From an uncultured Saprospiraceae bacterium (lineage in GTDB: Bacteria > Bacteroidota > Bacteroidia > Chitinophagales > Saprospiraceae), in NCBI GenBank assembly GCA_937951685.1, contig CALFBG010000217.1, positions 1-42,351 on the forward strand: a DNA stretch of 42,351 bases, given 5' to 3'. The notes under the pieces are model-generated. The model did not search any database. It was not told the origin of the DNA and was given only the letters and a program-made list of their open reading frames with translations. The translations under genes and the position numbers were made by a program. This document shows positions 7,681-15,513 of the stretch, one piece after another; the first letter of the stretch is position 1; every line of letters begins with the position of its first letter.

Positions 7681-9678
7681 CTACCGAACAATAACAAACT
7701 CCGTTCGCCGATTGCGTTGACGCCCTTCTTCGGTATCGTTGGTGTCAATTGGAATTGTTTCGCCGTACCCTTTATAACTCAAACGATCTGCCGCAATTCC
7801 TTCCTGCACTAAATAAGTATAAACAGCTTTAGCCCGATTCTCCGAAAGGCTTAAGTTGTCCACATCACTACCTACGTTATCCGTATGTCCATTTATTCGA
7901 ATCTTCAAGTCAGGATTTTCCTCTAGTAATTTTTTCAAGCGCGTAAGTTCGGTAATCGAGACGGGCCTTAAATCTGCTTTAGCCGTTTCAAAAAATACAT
8001 TTTTTAGAATAATAGGCTTTACCTCGGTGAGCAGCTTTTTCTCTGCCGGTGTGGCGCTACTACTTGCTACGGTTGGAATGGGTTGTAAATAAATTTCTAA
8101 CAAAAAAACAGCGTCCGTGTCACTCGCTTTTTCTAAGGCAAAATTTTCAGAGTGAAATAAATACTTTTCCTTAGAAACATTCAATGCATAATCTTTTCCG
8201 AGCGGTAGACAGACGAGAAACTCACCGCTCAAATCCGTCGTTGAAGAAGCATAATTCTGCTCACTCGCTAGTTCCACAAAATCCACTTGTGCCCTAAGTT
8301 TCTTTTTGGTTATGGCATCAAAAACTACTGCCTTCACGTAAGTAACTGGATTTGGGCGTGCCGCTTCGTGCAAAACGAAACTATAAATATCCGTTTCTGC
8401 TCCAGACTTTCCATTATCGAAAGAACTATCCTCAACTACATCTAGTTTTCGATCACTTGCGAAGTACGCCGTCTTCCCATCTCGGCTCACGACTAAAGCA
8501 CCTTCACTAGATTTTGTATTGATTGGATAGCCCAAATTCTGTGGTTTGCTCCATTGCTGATCTTCTCCTCTTTTCGCTAAAAATAAATCGTATTCTCCCA
8601 TCCCCGGATGTCCTTTACTCATGAAGTACAGGGTCTGATTATCGGCGTGAATAAACGGAGATTGATCATCCATTTTAGTATTAACCGCTGAGCCTAAATT
8701 TTCGGGAGCAGACCACTTACCAGAACTTTTGCGATGACTCACCCAAATATCTTTTCCTCCGACCCCACCGCTACGACTACTCGTAAAATAAATAGCTTGT
8801 CCATTCGCAGAAATAGAAGGTTGAGATTCCCACCCCTTAGAATTAATCGGACTTCCAATATTGGCTGGCGGAGTCCAGCGACCATCTCTAACTTCAGAAA
8901 AATACAAATCACAACTACCATATCCATCTTTTCGATTGCAGGCCGTAAATACCATGAATCGACCATCCGCAGAAATGCTCTGGGCACCTTCATTATTAGG
9001 CGTATTGATCTCTTGCATCGGCTTTCCTTTTTGCCAAACACCATCAATGTTACTACTCATATAAAAATCTTCTTGACCACGAACTCTACTCGTATAAATC
9101 AGCAATTCCCCATCTGCCGTGAAGGAAGGTAAGTATTCTGCGTTTGTGGTATTGATATTTGGTCCCAAACTTTTAGGTTTGAAAGGAACTGGATTTTTGA
9201 TTGCCTGAGCGGCAAATAGTGCATTCTCTTGGTAGCGTTTTGCTTTTTTGAGGAGGACTTCATTTTTCTTTTCTACTTTCAAATAAGCGGCAAAGTGCTC
9301 CGCAGCTTCTTCGAACTTGCCCAACTTCCACTCGGTAATCCCTAATGTGTACAAAACTTTGCGAATATACATTGGATCCAATTCAATTGCCGCTTCAAAA
9401 GCGGTTTCCGCCTTTAAGTAAGCATCCATATCATAATGAATCATACCGGTCAGTAAATGCGCATCAATAAACTGTGGCTCTGATTTTAAAGCCTTCCCTA
9501 GATATTTTAACGCAGCTTCGTTGTCCGACGCTTTACTCGCTTTACGAGCTTTATCAAAATACTTTTTAGTTTTTGCCTTGATCGTTTTTTTCGTTACGTA
9601 GCTTACTCCTGGTTGCGCTAATGCTCCCGTAGCTAAACAGAAAAGGACTGTGAATATTTGAATAAACTTGAATTTCAT
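7681..9678 (-). CDS. TPR - beta-propeller - CarboxypepD_reg-like - OmpA C-terminal envelope protein
   Basis: 665 residues from the ATG at 9678, chosen because the signal peptide (MKFKFIQIFTVLF, cleavage after ALAQ) starts there; an in-frame start 24 codons upstream adds a non-signal-like leader. Domains in order: TPR helices (about 15-130), a WD40/PD40-type propeller with repeated F-S/T-A-D-G-x and YFTSSR/YFMSKG blades (about 160-430), a small beta-sandwich resembling carboxypeptidase regulatory domains (about 445-530), and an OmpA/MotB peptidoglycan-binding domain (about 550-665; NGHTDNVG, then SENRAKAV, ending in RQRNRRTEF). This order is the one described for PorE of the type IX secretion system, but many Bacteroidota paralogues share it and PorE is a lipoprotein, whereas this has a type I signal. 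It probably links outer membrane and peptidoglycan. Confidence 0.88.
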   Translation of the reverse strand: MKFKFIQIFTVLFCLATGALAQPGVSYVTKKTIKAKTKKYFDKARKASKASDNEAALKYLGKALKSEPQFIDAHLLTGMIHYDMDAYLKAETAFEAAIELDPMYIRKVLYTLGITEWKLGKFEEAAEHFAAYLKVEKKNEVLLKKAKRYQENALFAAQAIKNPVPFKPKSLGPNINTTNAEYLPSFTADGELLIYTSRVRGQEDFYMSSNIDGVWQKGKPMQEINTPNNEGAQSISADGRFMVFTACNRKDGYGSCDLYFSEVRDGRWTPPANIGSPINSKGWESQPSISANGQAIYFTSSRSGGVGGKDIWVSHRKSSGKWSAPENLGSAVNTKMDDQSPFIHADNQTLYFMSKGHPGMGEYDLFLAKRGEDQQWSKPQNLGYPINTKSSEGALVVSRDGKTAYFASDRKLDVVEDSSFDNGKSGAETDIYSFVLHEAARPNPVTYVKAVVFDAITKKKLRAQVDFVELASEQNYASSTTDLSGEFLVCLPLGKDYALNVSKEKYLFHSENFALEKASDTDAVFLLEIYLQPIPTVASSSATPAEKKLLTEVKPIILKNVFFETAKADLRPVSITELTRLKKLLEENPDLKIRINGHTDNVGSDVDNLSLSENRAKAVYTYLVQEGIAADRLSYKGYGETIPIDTNDTEEGRQRNRRTEFVIVR

Positions 9679-9695
9679 GCAATAAAATAAGTTGA

Positions 9696-9713
9696 GAACA
9701 TTCTTAAATGTTC
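9696..9713. promoter_or_regulatory. Perfect 7-bp inverted repeat in the leader of the OmpA-type gene
   Basis: GAACATT, loop CTTA, AATGTTC, lying 18-35 nt before the ATG at 9678. It could be an mRNA hairpin near the ribosome binding region or a protein operator. The palindrome is seen; a function is inferred. Confidence 0.25.
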
Positions 9714-9844
9714 GGCAAATAATTGAAGGGAATGCGATGCATTGTACCAAAATAGCTTTTCTCTTCTCCTACTATTTTCAAGATTGCTGCTAAATGCAAT
9801 CGCTTGAACTTTTCGACACCAGAAGCATCACTCTTAGTTAAACG

Positions 9845-9852
9845 CAAAAGTA
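9845..9852 (-). promoter_or_regulatory. Candidate -7 element for the OmpA-type gene
   Basis: On the minus strand the octamer reads TACTTTTG, matching the Bacteroidota -7 consensus TAnnTTTG. A TTG lies 24 nt upstream, slightly far. Transcription would start near 9838 and leave a leader of about 160 nt that contains the inverted repeat at 9696-9713. Confidence 0.35.
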
Positions 9853-9952
9853 ACGCCGAATAGCATATAAACCATTCAATTCTTACGGAAGTGATTTCGA
9901 ATAAGCGTTAATTATTTACCGAGTGTAAAGCCGATTTAGGACGGATTGAAAT

Positions 9953-11047
9953 TTAGGCCATTTTTTTGTCGTTCATTACACTCGTTTGTTGGCGGATGGA
10001 TTCTTTGTGAATACATTGAATGAAAGCTTGCGCAAAATCCTCACTCAATCCTGCATCAATAGTTGCTTTAACTCGACTATCAAAAATATTGGACCAGCGA
10101 TTCATTTGTAAAATCGTTACGCCATTTTCTCGTTTGTAACGACCAATCTCTTGGGCGACTTCCATTCTTTTTGCTAATAATTCGATCAAATCTCGATCTA
10201 AACTGTCAATATCGACCCGTAGGGCTTCCAAATTAGCCAAAAAATCAGGATGCTCTCCTACGGACTGTCGTTTGATCAGAGCGTCCATTAATAGCTGTAA
10301 GGCAGACGGAGTAAGTTGCTGCTGTGCATCGCTCAGTGCTTCGTCGGGATTAATATGCGTTTCAATCATTAAGCCATCAAAATTCAAGTCTAGTGATTTT
10401 TGAGCTACGGACAAGAGTAAATCTCGGCGACCACAAATATGACTAGGATCACAAATGACTTCTAGCGTTTTTAATCTTCGTTGCAATTCAATGGGAATTT
10501 CCCACATTGGTAGGTTGCGATACGGTGCCGACTTAGTCACCGAAAAACCACGGTGGATCGCTGCTATCTTTTTGATGCCTGCCTGCCAAAAACGTTCAAC
10601 CGCACCAATCCAGAGTTCAACGTCGGGATTGATTGGATTTTTAATTAAGACTGGAATATCAACTCCTTGCAAGGCATCTGCCAATTCTTGTACCGCAAAA
10701 GGATTAACCGTCGTTCGAGCACCAATCCACAAGACATCAATTTCGGCTTTGAGTGCCGCTTCGACGTGCCGGGCATTTGCCACTTCGACGGTACATGGAA
10801 GCTGAGTGGCAGCACTAGCTGCTTTGATCCAAGGTAATGCCACTGCGCCTCGTCCTTCGAAAGAGTTAGGTCTTGTTCTCGGCTTCCAAATTCCAGCTCT
10901 CAAGAGGTTAGCTCCTGTACGAGCGGCGCCTAGGCAAGAATCCATGACTTGTTGTTCGTTTTCCGCGCTGCAAGGCCCCGCGATTAATAAGGTTTTGCTA
11001 GGGTTTAGGGCTAATCCCCAATCTTTCATCCGTATAATATCCATCAT
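9953..11047 (-). CDS. Bifunctional 3-deoxy-7-phosphoheptulonate (DAHP) synthase / chorismate mutase
   Basis: 364 residues. The N-terminal part (about 1-245) is a KDO8P-like class DAHP synthase with AGPCSAE (24-30), KPRTRPNSFEG (54-64), WIGARTTVNPF, LIKNPINPD, IHRGFS and CDPSHICGRRDLL, the phosphate-, metal- and substrate-binding motifs. The C-terminal part (about 265-350) is an AroQ-type chorismate mutase helix bundle (LRVDIDSLDRDLIELLAKRM, then IGRYKRENG). It would condense PEP with erythrose 4-phosphate at the entry of the shikimate pathway and convert chorismate to prephenate, in the cytoplasm. In enzymes of this layout the mutase domain can also serve allosteric control. No other aromatic genes are adjacent. 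Two consecutive ATGs occur at the start. Confidence 0.95.
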   Translation of the reverse strand: MMDIIRMKDWGLALNPSKTLLIAGPCSAENEQQVMDSCLGAARTGANLLRAGIWKPRTRPNSFEGRGAVALPWIKAASAATQLPCTVEVANARHVEAALKAEIDVLWIGARTTVNPFAVQELADALQGVDIPVLIKNPINPDVELWIGAVERFWQAGIKKIAAIHRGFSVTKSAPYRNLPMWEIPIELQRRLKTLEVICDPSHICGRRDLLLSVAQKSLDLNFDGLMIETHINPDEALSDAQQQLTPSALQLLMDALIKRQSVGEHPDFLANLEALRVDIDSLDRDLIELLAKRMEVAQEIGRYKRENGVTILQMNRWSNIFDSRVKATIDAGLSEDFAQAFIQCIHKESIRQQTSVMNDKKMA

Positions 11048-11091
11048 ATTGCTCCGAGTAGTCGTTATAATTATTTACTTTTTAGACAAAA

Positions 11092-11127
11092 AAAAAGCTC
11101 ATTAGTTTAACAACCAATGAGCTTTTT
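11092..11127 (-). terminator. Intrinsic terminator of the TPR gene
   Basis: Stem of 12 bp (AAAAAGCTCATT at 11092-11103 with its complement at 11116-11127) and a 12-nt loop. On the minus strand it is followed by a run of nine T. It lies about 75 nt downstream of the TPR gene stop at 11204 and separates it from the DAHP synthase gene. Confidence 0.85.
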
Positions 11128-11203
11128 AAATTAAGTGCGTATTAAAATTTCTGCCACTTGACAGGTTTCATCATACGCTATCTTTGGAGTAGCAGCGCTA
11201 CCT

Positions 11204-12223
11204 CTATTTTCGATTTTTCAAAATCGCTTTTGCTCCGGCAGAACCAAGTTCTACAGCTTTTTTCCAAGCCTTTAAGAAACCAGTTTTACCTGCTTTTTCC
11301 TTACAAGTTCCTAAATGCATCCACTTGTCACCTTCTGGAATATTATCATTTCCTTGGGTGAGGTTGATAGACTCTTGAAAAGCTTCTACTGCTTCTACGT
11401 AAGCTTCTGTTTTCATTAAACAGATACCATAGTTATAAAAGCATTGTCTTTTCCAGAGTAAATTAGGATCATCCGCTTTGAAGTTTCTTCTCGTAAAGAA
11501 TTTAAAATCTTGCAATGCCCCCGCATAATCTTCTTTCTTCATCAAGCACTCCCCTTTAAAGCGACGAGATTTCCAGTAGATACTCTGTAGTGGAATAGAC
11601 TTTTTTACTGCTTGTGCAAAATCGTCGATAGCAGCGTCGAGATCTCCGTTCAAGACGTGTACCGTAGCTCTACCGAAGTAAGGCTCAGGATTTCCCGCAG
11701 AGATATCAATACTTTTGCTATAATCATATATTGCATCTTCGTAGTTTTTAAGTAAGAAGTTTACTTGACCTCTACGTTCGTATGCTTGTGCGTGTCTTTC
11801 GTATTTTTCGATGGCACGATTAAGTGCTTCCATCGCTTCTGATTCTTTGCCTTTTTCTTTGAGCAATTTTTTTCCCTTGAGGAATTGCTGTACCGCTACT
11901 TTATCACTTTGTGGTTCTACGATACCGTGATGCAGTATTTTTCCTTCTTCCGTCATCCAGGCTACTAAATTACCAGATACTGCAAATTGAGCAATATATT
12001 CTAGTAAACTGTAAGTATTCTTCCAGCTTTTCTCAGAACCTTGAGTGATGTATCGGGGTACGTTTAGACAAGAAGCTTCCTGATCGAAGATGTCTTCTTC
12101 GTTGAGTAAGACATCAGATTTGTAATAATTCTCCACTCGGTGCTGATACATTTTAAGCACCTTGTCGTAGCTTCTGGCATTACCAAATTCTAGTCGGCCT
12201 GTGAAAATAGTTTTGTAAGTCAT
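11204..12223 (-). CDS. TPR-repeat protein, unknown N-terminal region
   Basis: 339 residues, no signal peptide, so probably cytoplasmic. Residues 1-115 have no motif that I know. Residues about 115-330 carry TPR-like helical pairs, clearest at GRATVHVLNGDLDAAIDDFAQA, at YERRGQVNFLLKNYEDAIYDYSKSI and at the repeat near the end. TPR arrays mediate protein contacts; the partner is unknown. Its ATG overlaps the stop of a small upstream ORF (ATGA at 12220-12223), which points to coupled translation, and a candidate promoter lies at 12691-12721. A strong terminator follows at 11092-11127, so this is probably a two-gene transcript. Confidence 0.8.
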   Translation of the reverse strand: MTYKTIFTGRLEFGNARSYDKVLKMYQHRVENYYKSDVLLNEEDIFDQEASCLNVPRYITQGSEKSWKNTYSLLEYIAQFAVSGNLVAWMTEEGKILHHGIVEPQSDKVAVQQFLKGKKLLKEKGKESEAMEALNRAIEKYERHAQAYERRGQVNFLLKNYEDAIYDYSKSIDISAGNPEPYFGRATVHVLNGDLDAAIDDFAQAVKKSIPLQSIYWKSRRFKGECLMKKEDYAGALQDFKFFTRRNFKADDPNLLWKRQCFYNYGICLMKTEAYVEAVEAFQESINLTQGNDNIPEGDKWMHLGTCKEKAGKTGFLKAWKKAVELGSAGAKAILKNRK

Positions 12224-12396
12224 TTCGCTGTTTTTTCGAGGAATTTAACCAAATTGTGATTCTCTATAGGTTTTTCTACAGGAGAAGTACGAGTTCCTTT
12301 TTTCTGTTTATATAGCGGACTTCTACTGCGTGCAGCCCCTCTTAAGAGCTTTGACTTTAATGACAAAACAAGTTGAATATTTTGTTTAATAGGCAT
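12220..12396 (-). CDS. Small basic ORF coupled to the TPR gene
   Basis: 58 residues from the ATG at 12396 (an in-frame TTG at 12444 would give 74). It is rich in Lys, Arg and Ser with no hydrophobic segment and no known family. Support for it being real: its TGA overlaps the ATG of the TPR gene (ATGA), an AGGA lies 8-10 nt before the ATG, and a good promoter lies about 300 nt upstream on the same strand. Against: short, no recognised homologue. It may encode a small partner of the TPR protein or act as a leader ORF. Confidence 0.4.
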   Translation of the reverse strand: MPIKQNIQLVLSLKSKLLRGAARSRSPLYKQKKGTRTSPVEKPIENHNLVKFLEKTAK

Positions 12397-12820
12397 TAAC
12401 TGTCCTGAATTTCTTTGTAAAATATCTGCTTGAAATAAATACAATTGAACCTTGGAGGTTTGGTTTTGATTGTCTTTGCGTAAGCAGACAATACAACCGT
12501 GCAGGGCTTAGCTCCAAAGTTGAGTTTGATTTATAAAGAGACAAATAGTCACAAGGAAACTCATAAACTCTCTTACAAGTTACTTTTTAAATACTACACA
12601 CAAACTTCTCACAGTATGTTTAAATATTCTAATATATATTTATTCGGGATTAGATTTAGATTTCCAAAAACTTTAACAAGTCTGGAAAAACAAAAATAGC
12701 CCTTTTTTTTGGAAAATTCAAAAAACTTTTACACTTTTGTCCGTTTTTCTTATTTTCAAATTATACATTTCTTTTATATATCATAAATACGGCCGATACA
12801 AACAATTGAATTGCAAGTGA
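12397..12820. other. AT-rich intergenic region with minus-strand leader
   Basis: No convincing gene. It holds the promoter at 12691-12721 and a presumed leader of about 290 nt for the small ORF and TPR gene. A plus-strand ORF at 12499-12699 looks random in composition. The segment 12660-12820 is very AT-rich, with oligo(T) runs downstream of the radical SAM gene stop (12821, minus strand), but I see no clear terminator hairpin. Confidence 0.5.
12691..12721 (-). promoter_or_regulatory. Bacteroidota-type promoter for the small ORF/TPR transcript
   Basis: On the minus strand TTTTTTG (its TTG at 12719-12721) is followed after exactly 20 nt by TATTTTTG (12691-12698), matching the -33 TTTG and -7 TAnnTTTG consensus of the Bacteroidota primary sigma factor. 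The same TTG-N20-TAnnTTTG layout is found before the tRNA-Phe gene of this window. Confidence 0.6.
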
Positions 12821-13846
12821 TTAACTCGCCCATACCTTACAACCTTCGGTACAGTTTGTACAAATGTCAATTTTGTCTCGACCATTTAGCAAAGCAGTTC
12901 TAAAACTATGATATTGTTGCCCTTGCCAAATTTCAACAAAAGATTTTTCTTTCAAATCGCCTAATTGATGACTCGCATCTTTATCAAAACAGCAAGGAAC
13001 GACCAATCCATTCCAAGTGATGACACAAGAATGCCACAACTTCCAGCAATGGTTGAGTAATTCGTTTTTAACGTGGTACACGCCGTCGCTATCTTGCTTG
13101 TACCGAGCATATTTTTCAATGGTTGGAATCAAAGGATTTCCTTGGGCATAATCGTAGACTTGTGCGGTCTTTAACTTTACTTCGTCAACACCAATGGATT
13201 TAGCAAGTTTGTAAATCTCTGGAATTTGATGTTCATTAGGACGAACGACCAAAAACTGAAAAATAATATGTGGCGTAGCGGATTTCATCTTTTTTTTCCA
13301 CTTTACCACGTTTGCTGCTCCCTTTAGCACATTTTCTAACTTTCCTTCCTTCCGGTAATTCTCATAAACTTCTTGCGTTGTTCCATCCACCGAAATAATC
13401 AAGCGATCCAAGCCCGATTCGATTGTTTTCTTCGCGTTCTCATCGTTGAGAAAGTGCCCATTCGTTGAAGTAATGGTATAAATTCCTTTCTCCCGAGCGT
13501 AACGAACCATTTCTAGAAACTTAGGGTTAATATAAGGTTCTCCTTGAAAATAAAAGATCAAATAAATTAACTCTCGATGTAATTCATTAATCGTTTTCCT
13601 AAAAAAATCTTCTTTCAAATTGCCCGTAGGGCGACTAAAAGACCTCAAACCACTTGGACATTCTGGGCAGCGTAAGTTGCAGGCAGTCGTTGGTTCAATA
13701 GATACTGTCATCGGTTTACCCCACTGTACTGGTCGCTGCAAGTACTTTGTCACATAAAAAGATGTGATCAGCTTGCCTGCGTTCCACAAGCGCCACAAAC
13801 TAAGTTTAGAAAGAAAATTAATACTATCTCGAATATATATCGACAT
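12821..13846 (-). CDS. Radical SAM protein with SPASM domain
   Basis: 341 residues. The [4Fe-4S]/SAM motif CxxxCxxC is C56, C60, C63 (ACNLRCPECPSG). A radical SAM TIM-barrel follows with FQGEPYINP (the GEP-like motif) and TSTNG. The C-terminal SPASM region has the cysteine set HCWKLWHSC, VPCCFDK and CTNCTEGC for auxiliary clusters. Such enzymes modify peptides, proteins or other substrates by radical chemistry; the substrate cannot be told here. No precursor peptide, partner or transporter gene is adjacent: both flanks are AT-rich gaps. A weak -7-like octamer (TACTTTTG) lies at 13992-13999 on the minus strand. Confidence 0.9.
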   Translation of the reverse strand: MSIYIRDSINFLSKLSLWRLWNAGKLITSFYVTKYLQRPVQWGKPMTVSIEPTTACNLRCPECPSGLRSFSRPTGNLKEDFFRKTINELHRELIYLIFYFQGEPYINPKFLEMVRYAREKGIYTITSTNGHFLNDENAKKTIESGLDRLIISVDGTTQEVYENYRKEGKLENVLKGAANVVKWKKKMKSATPHIIFQFLVVRPNEHQIPEIYKLAKSIGVDEVKLKTAQVYDYAQGNPLIPTIEKYARYKQDSDGVYHVKNELLNHCWKLWHSCVITWNGLVVPCCFDKDASHQLGDLKEKSFVEIWQGQQYHSFRTALLNGRDKIDICTNCTEGCKVWAS

Positions 13847-14530
13847 ATCAACCTGATGCTCTTAATGGGTTAACAAAGAAATGCAATACTAAGTTCCATC
13901 GTGCAGTATACCGAAGTGCTTCCACTAGGAATCACTTCCAAACTTGAACCACACAGAAAATGGGAAAACTCAACCTTTACCTTAGAAGACTCAAAAGTAC
14001 TAGATTTAAAGTTAGTGCTCTGATTTTTAACTAAAAAACTGAGATTTTTTTAGATTGATGACTAAAAATATCGTTACGTCAAAGTAAAGCTATTTATATA
14101 ATAGCAAAATATGTATATCTTTAAACCCTAAGGGCTAATGTGTTTATACTCATACTTTTCCTTGAATGTTAAAAACAGTGTCAAGCTTTAGTCTCCTGCA
14201 CCGTCACAAGAATTGAATTTTAGGCCTTTGATTTCTAAAAAAAACTTTGATGCTAGCAAAAATCAACTTATCTTATCTTCAGAAGTTGACGCAAACACAG
14301 CTTCTTTTAACTTAAAACAACACTCAAGTAGTTCACACTACACCAATTAATTACTCTCCACAATTCCCTCCTTTATCGTTCATTTTACAAGGGACAATTA
14401 CAAAAAACACTACAACAACACACTTTTACGCCATTGCTAGGCCTTTAGTTCACCATCGAATTAACATTGGCTTTGGAAACGAATCTGCCGACTTTCTCTG
14501 TCTGCAAACACTAACACCTTACCGGCAAGT

Positions 14531-14569
14531 AGCAACGGAGGCTCCTATTTCCAATGAGTTTCCGTTGCT
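14531..14569 (+). other. Strong RNA hairpin in the gap upstream of pth
   Basis: AGCAACGGAGGCTC (14531-14544) pairs with GAGTTTCCGTTGCT (14556-14569), 14 bp including two G-U pairs that are only stable in a plus-strand RNA, with an 11-nt loop. No T-run follows, so it is not a simple terminator. Confidence 0.45.
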
Positions 14570-14610
14570 CCACACTTCAATCACTTTCTATCGTGAAACT
14601 TTGAACTTCT

Positions 14611-14642
14611 TAGCGCAGTTATTTTAATTGCGATAACTTTGG
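14611..14642 (+). promoter_or_regulatory. Candidate promoter for pth
   Basis: TAACTTTG at 14635-14642 fits the -7 consensus TAnnTTTG, and TTAG at 14611-14614 lies 20 nt upstream as a weak -33. Transcription would start near 14649, giving a leader of about 210 nt that includes the tandem repeat at 14709-14793. Confidence 0.45.
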
Positions 14643-14708
14643 CGTTCAACTTAAGTAGCTTAAATTTGTCCTTTAAGTATTCGAAGTCGTTCAAAATAGG
14701 TTTTATGC

Positions 14709-14793
14709 TTTTTTAAAGTATCTAAATAGGTTCTTTAAAACATCTAAATAGATTTTTAAAGCATCTAAATAGATTTTTTAAAGCATCTAAATA
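14709..14793 (+). repeat. Four-copy 21-22 bp tandem repeat in the pth leader
   Basis: Four head-to-tail units at 14709-14730, 14731-14752, 14753-14773 and 14774-14793, with shared core AAAGCATCTAAATAG (AAAGTATCTAAATAG and AAAACATCTAAATAG in the first two). Spacing is two helical turns. It sits 65 nt upstream of the pth start and inside its presumed leader. No spacers, so it is not a CRISPR array. Confidence 0.85.
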
Positions 14794-14857
14794 TCATTGT
14801 AAAACGACTTCATTTAGAACGGCGAAGCTTGTCGCTCTAATTTCAAATTTTAATGGC

Positions 14858-15487
14858 ATGAATTGGCTAAAGCAATTTTTCAATCTTTTTAATCATTCCA
14901 ACGCAGAACTAGCAGATCCTATGAAATTTTTAATTGTTGGCTTAGGCAATATGGGAGCCGAATACGATCATACTCGACACAATATTGGTTTTGAAGTTTT
15001 AGATCAATTGGCTGCCGATGCAGGTGTAAGTTTTAAAAATGATACGCTCGGTGATTTAGCCGAATTCAAGCATAAAGGTCGAACAATCGTTTTGCTTAAG
15101 CCTTCTACATTTATGAATCGTAGTGGGAAAGCGCTTCGGTATTGGCTACAGAAGAAAAAAATTCAAGATGATAATTTTCTCATCGTTGTGGATGATCTTA
15201 ACTTGCCTTTTGGTAGTCTACGCTTGCGCGCCAAAGGTAGTGACGGTGGTCATAATGGCTTAAAAGATATCAATGAAGTCTTAGGGCACAACAAGTATCC
15301 ACGGATTCGCTTCGGCATTGGCGATAGCTTCTCGAAAGGCAGGCAAATCGATTTTGTATTAGGAAAGTGGTCTGCGGAAGAAAAAGAGAAATTACCCCCA
15401 CTTTTAAAAGAAGCCGGTGAAATGATCAAAAGCTTTGCGACCATTGGTGTCAGCTTTACGATGAATCAGTTCAATAAAAGAAAGTAA
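14858..15487 (+). CDS. pth: Peptidyl-tRNA hydrolase
   Basis: 209 residues. It releases peptides from peptidyl-tRNA that falls off the ribosome, in the cytoplasm. The family motifs are GLGNMGAEYDHTRHNIGF (N31, catalytic H41), STFMNRSG (N87), VVDDLNLPFGSLRLR (D113) and GSDGGHNGL (N133). The usual GNPG is GNMG here. The first 21 residues form a short amphipathic stretch before the normal family start at M22 (ATG at 14921); either ATG could be used. Neither has a convincing ribosome binding site, which is usual in Bacteroidota. It faces the glycosyltransferase gene convergently (26 nt gap). Confidence 0.95.
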   Translation: MNWLKQFFNLFNHSNAELADPMKFLIVGLGNMGAEYDHTRHNIGFEVLDQLAADAGVSFKNDTLGDLAEFKHKGRTIVLLKPSTFMNRSGKALRYWLQKKKIQDDNFLIVVDDLNLPFGSLRLRAKGSDGGHNGLKDINEVLGHNKYPRIRFGIGDSFSKGRQIDFVLGKWSAEEKEKLPPLLKEAGEMIKSFATIGVSFTMNQFNKRK

Positions 15488-15513
15488 GTACCAATACAAG
15501 GAAATTCAAGAAA

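Larger units (their letters stand above)
13847..14857. other. 1-kb non-coding gap between divergent genes
   Basis: I find no convincing ORF on either strand. The centre (about 14330-14440) is poor in G on the plus strand. Structured items inside are the 14-bp hairpin at 14531-14569, a promoter at 14611-14642, a four-copy tandem repeat at 14709-14793 and a small hairpin GCTATT/AATAGC near 14088-14104. The region could hold a plus-strand small RNA or be decayed DNA. Confidence 0.5.

Noticed and set aside
8734-9132. 132-residue plus-strand ORF over the OmpA-type gene
   Set aside because: Antisense to a protein with clear domain motifs; its composition (Arg/Ser/Thr-rich) is typical of a shadow frame.
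12499-12699. 66-residue plus-strand ORF in the AT-rich gap
   Set aside because: Low-information composition, TTG-type region without support, and it overlaps the minus-strand promoter at 12691-12721.
14709-14793. Short direct repeats as a possible CRISPR array
   Set aside because: The units are directly adjacent with no unique spacers and no cas gene is in the window.
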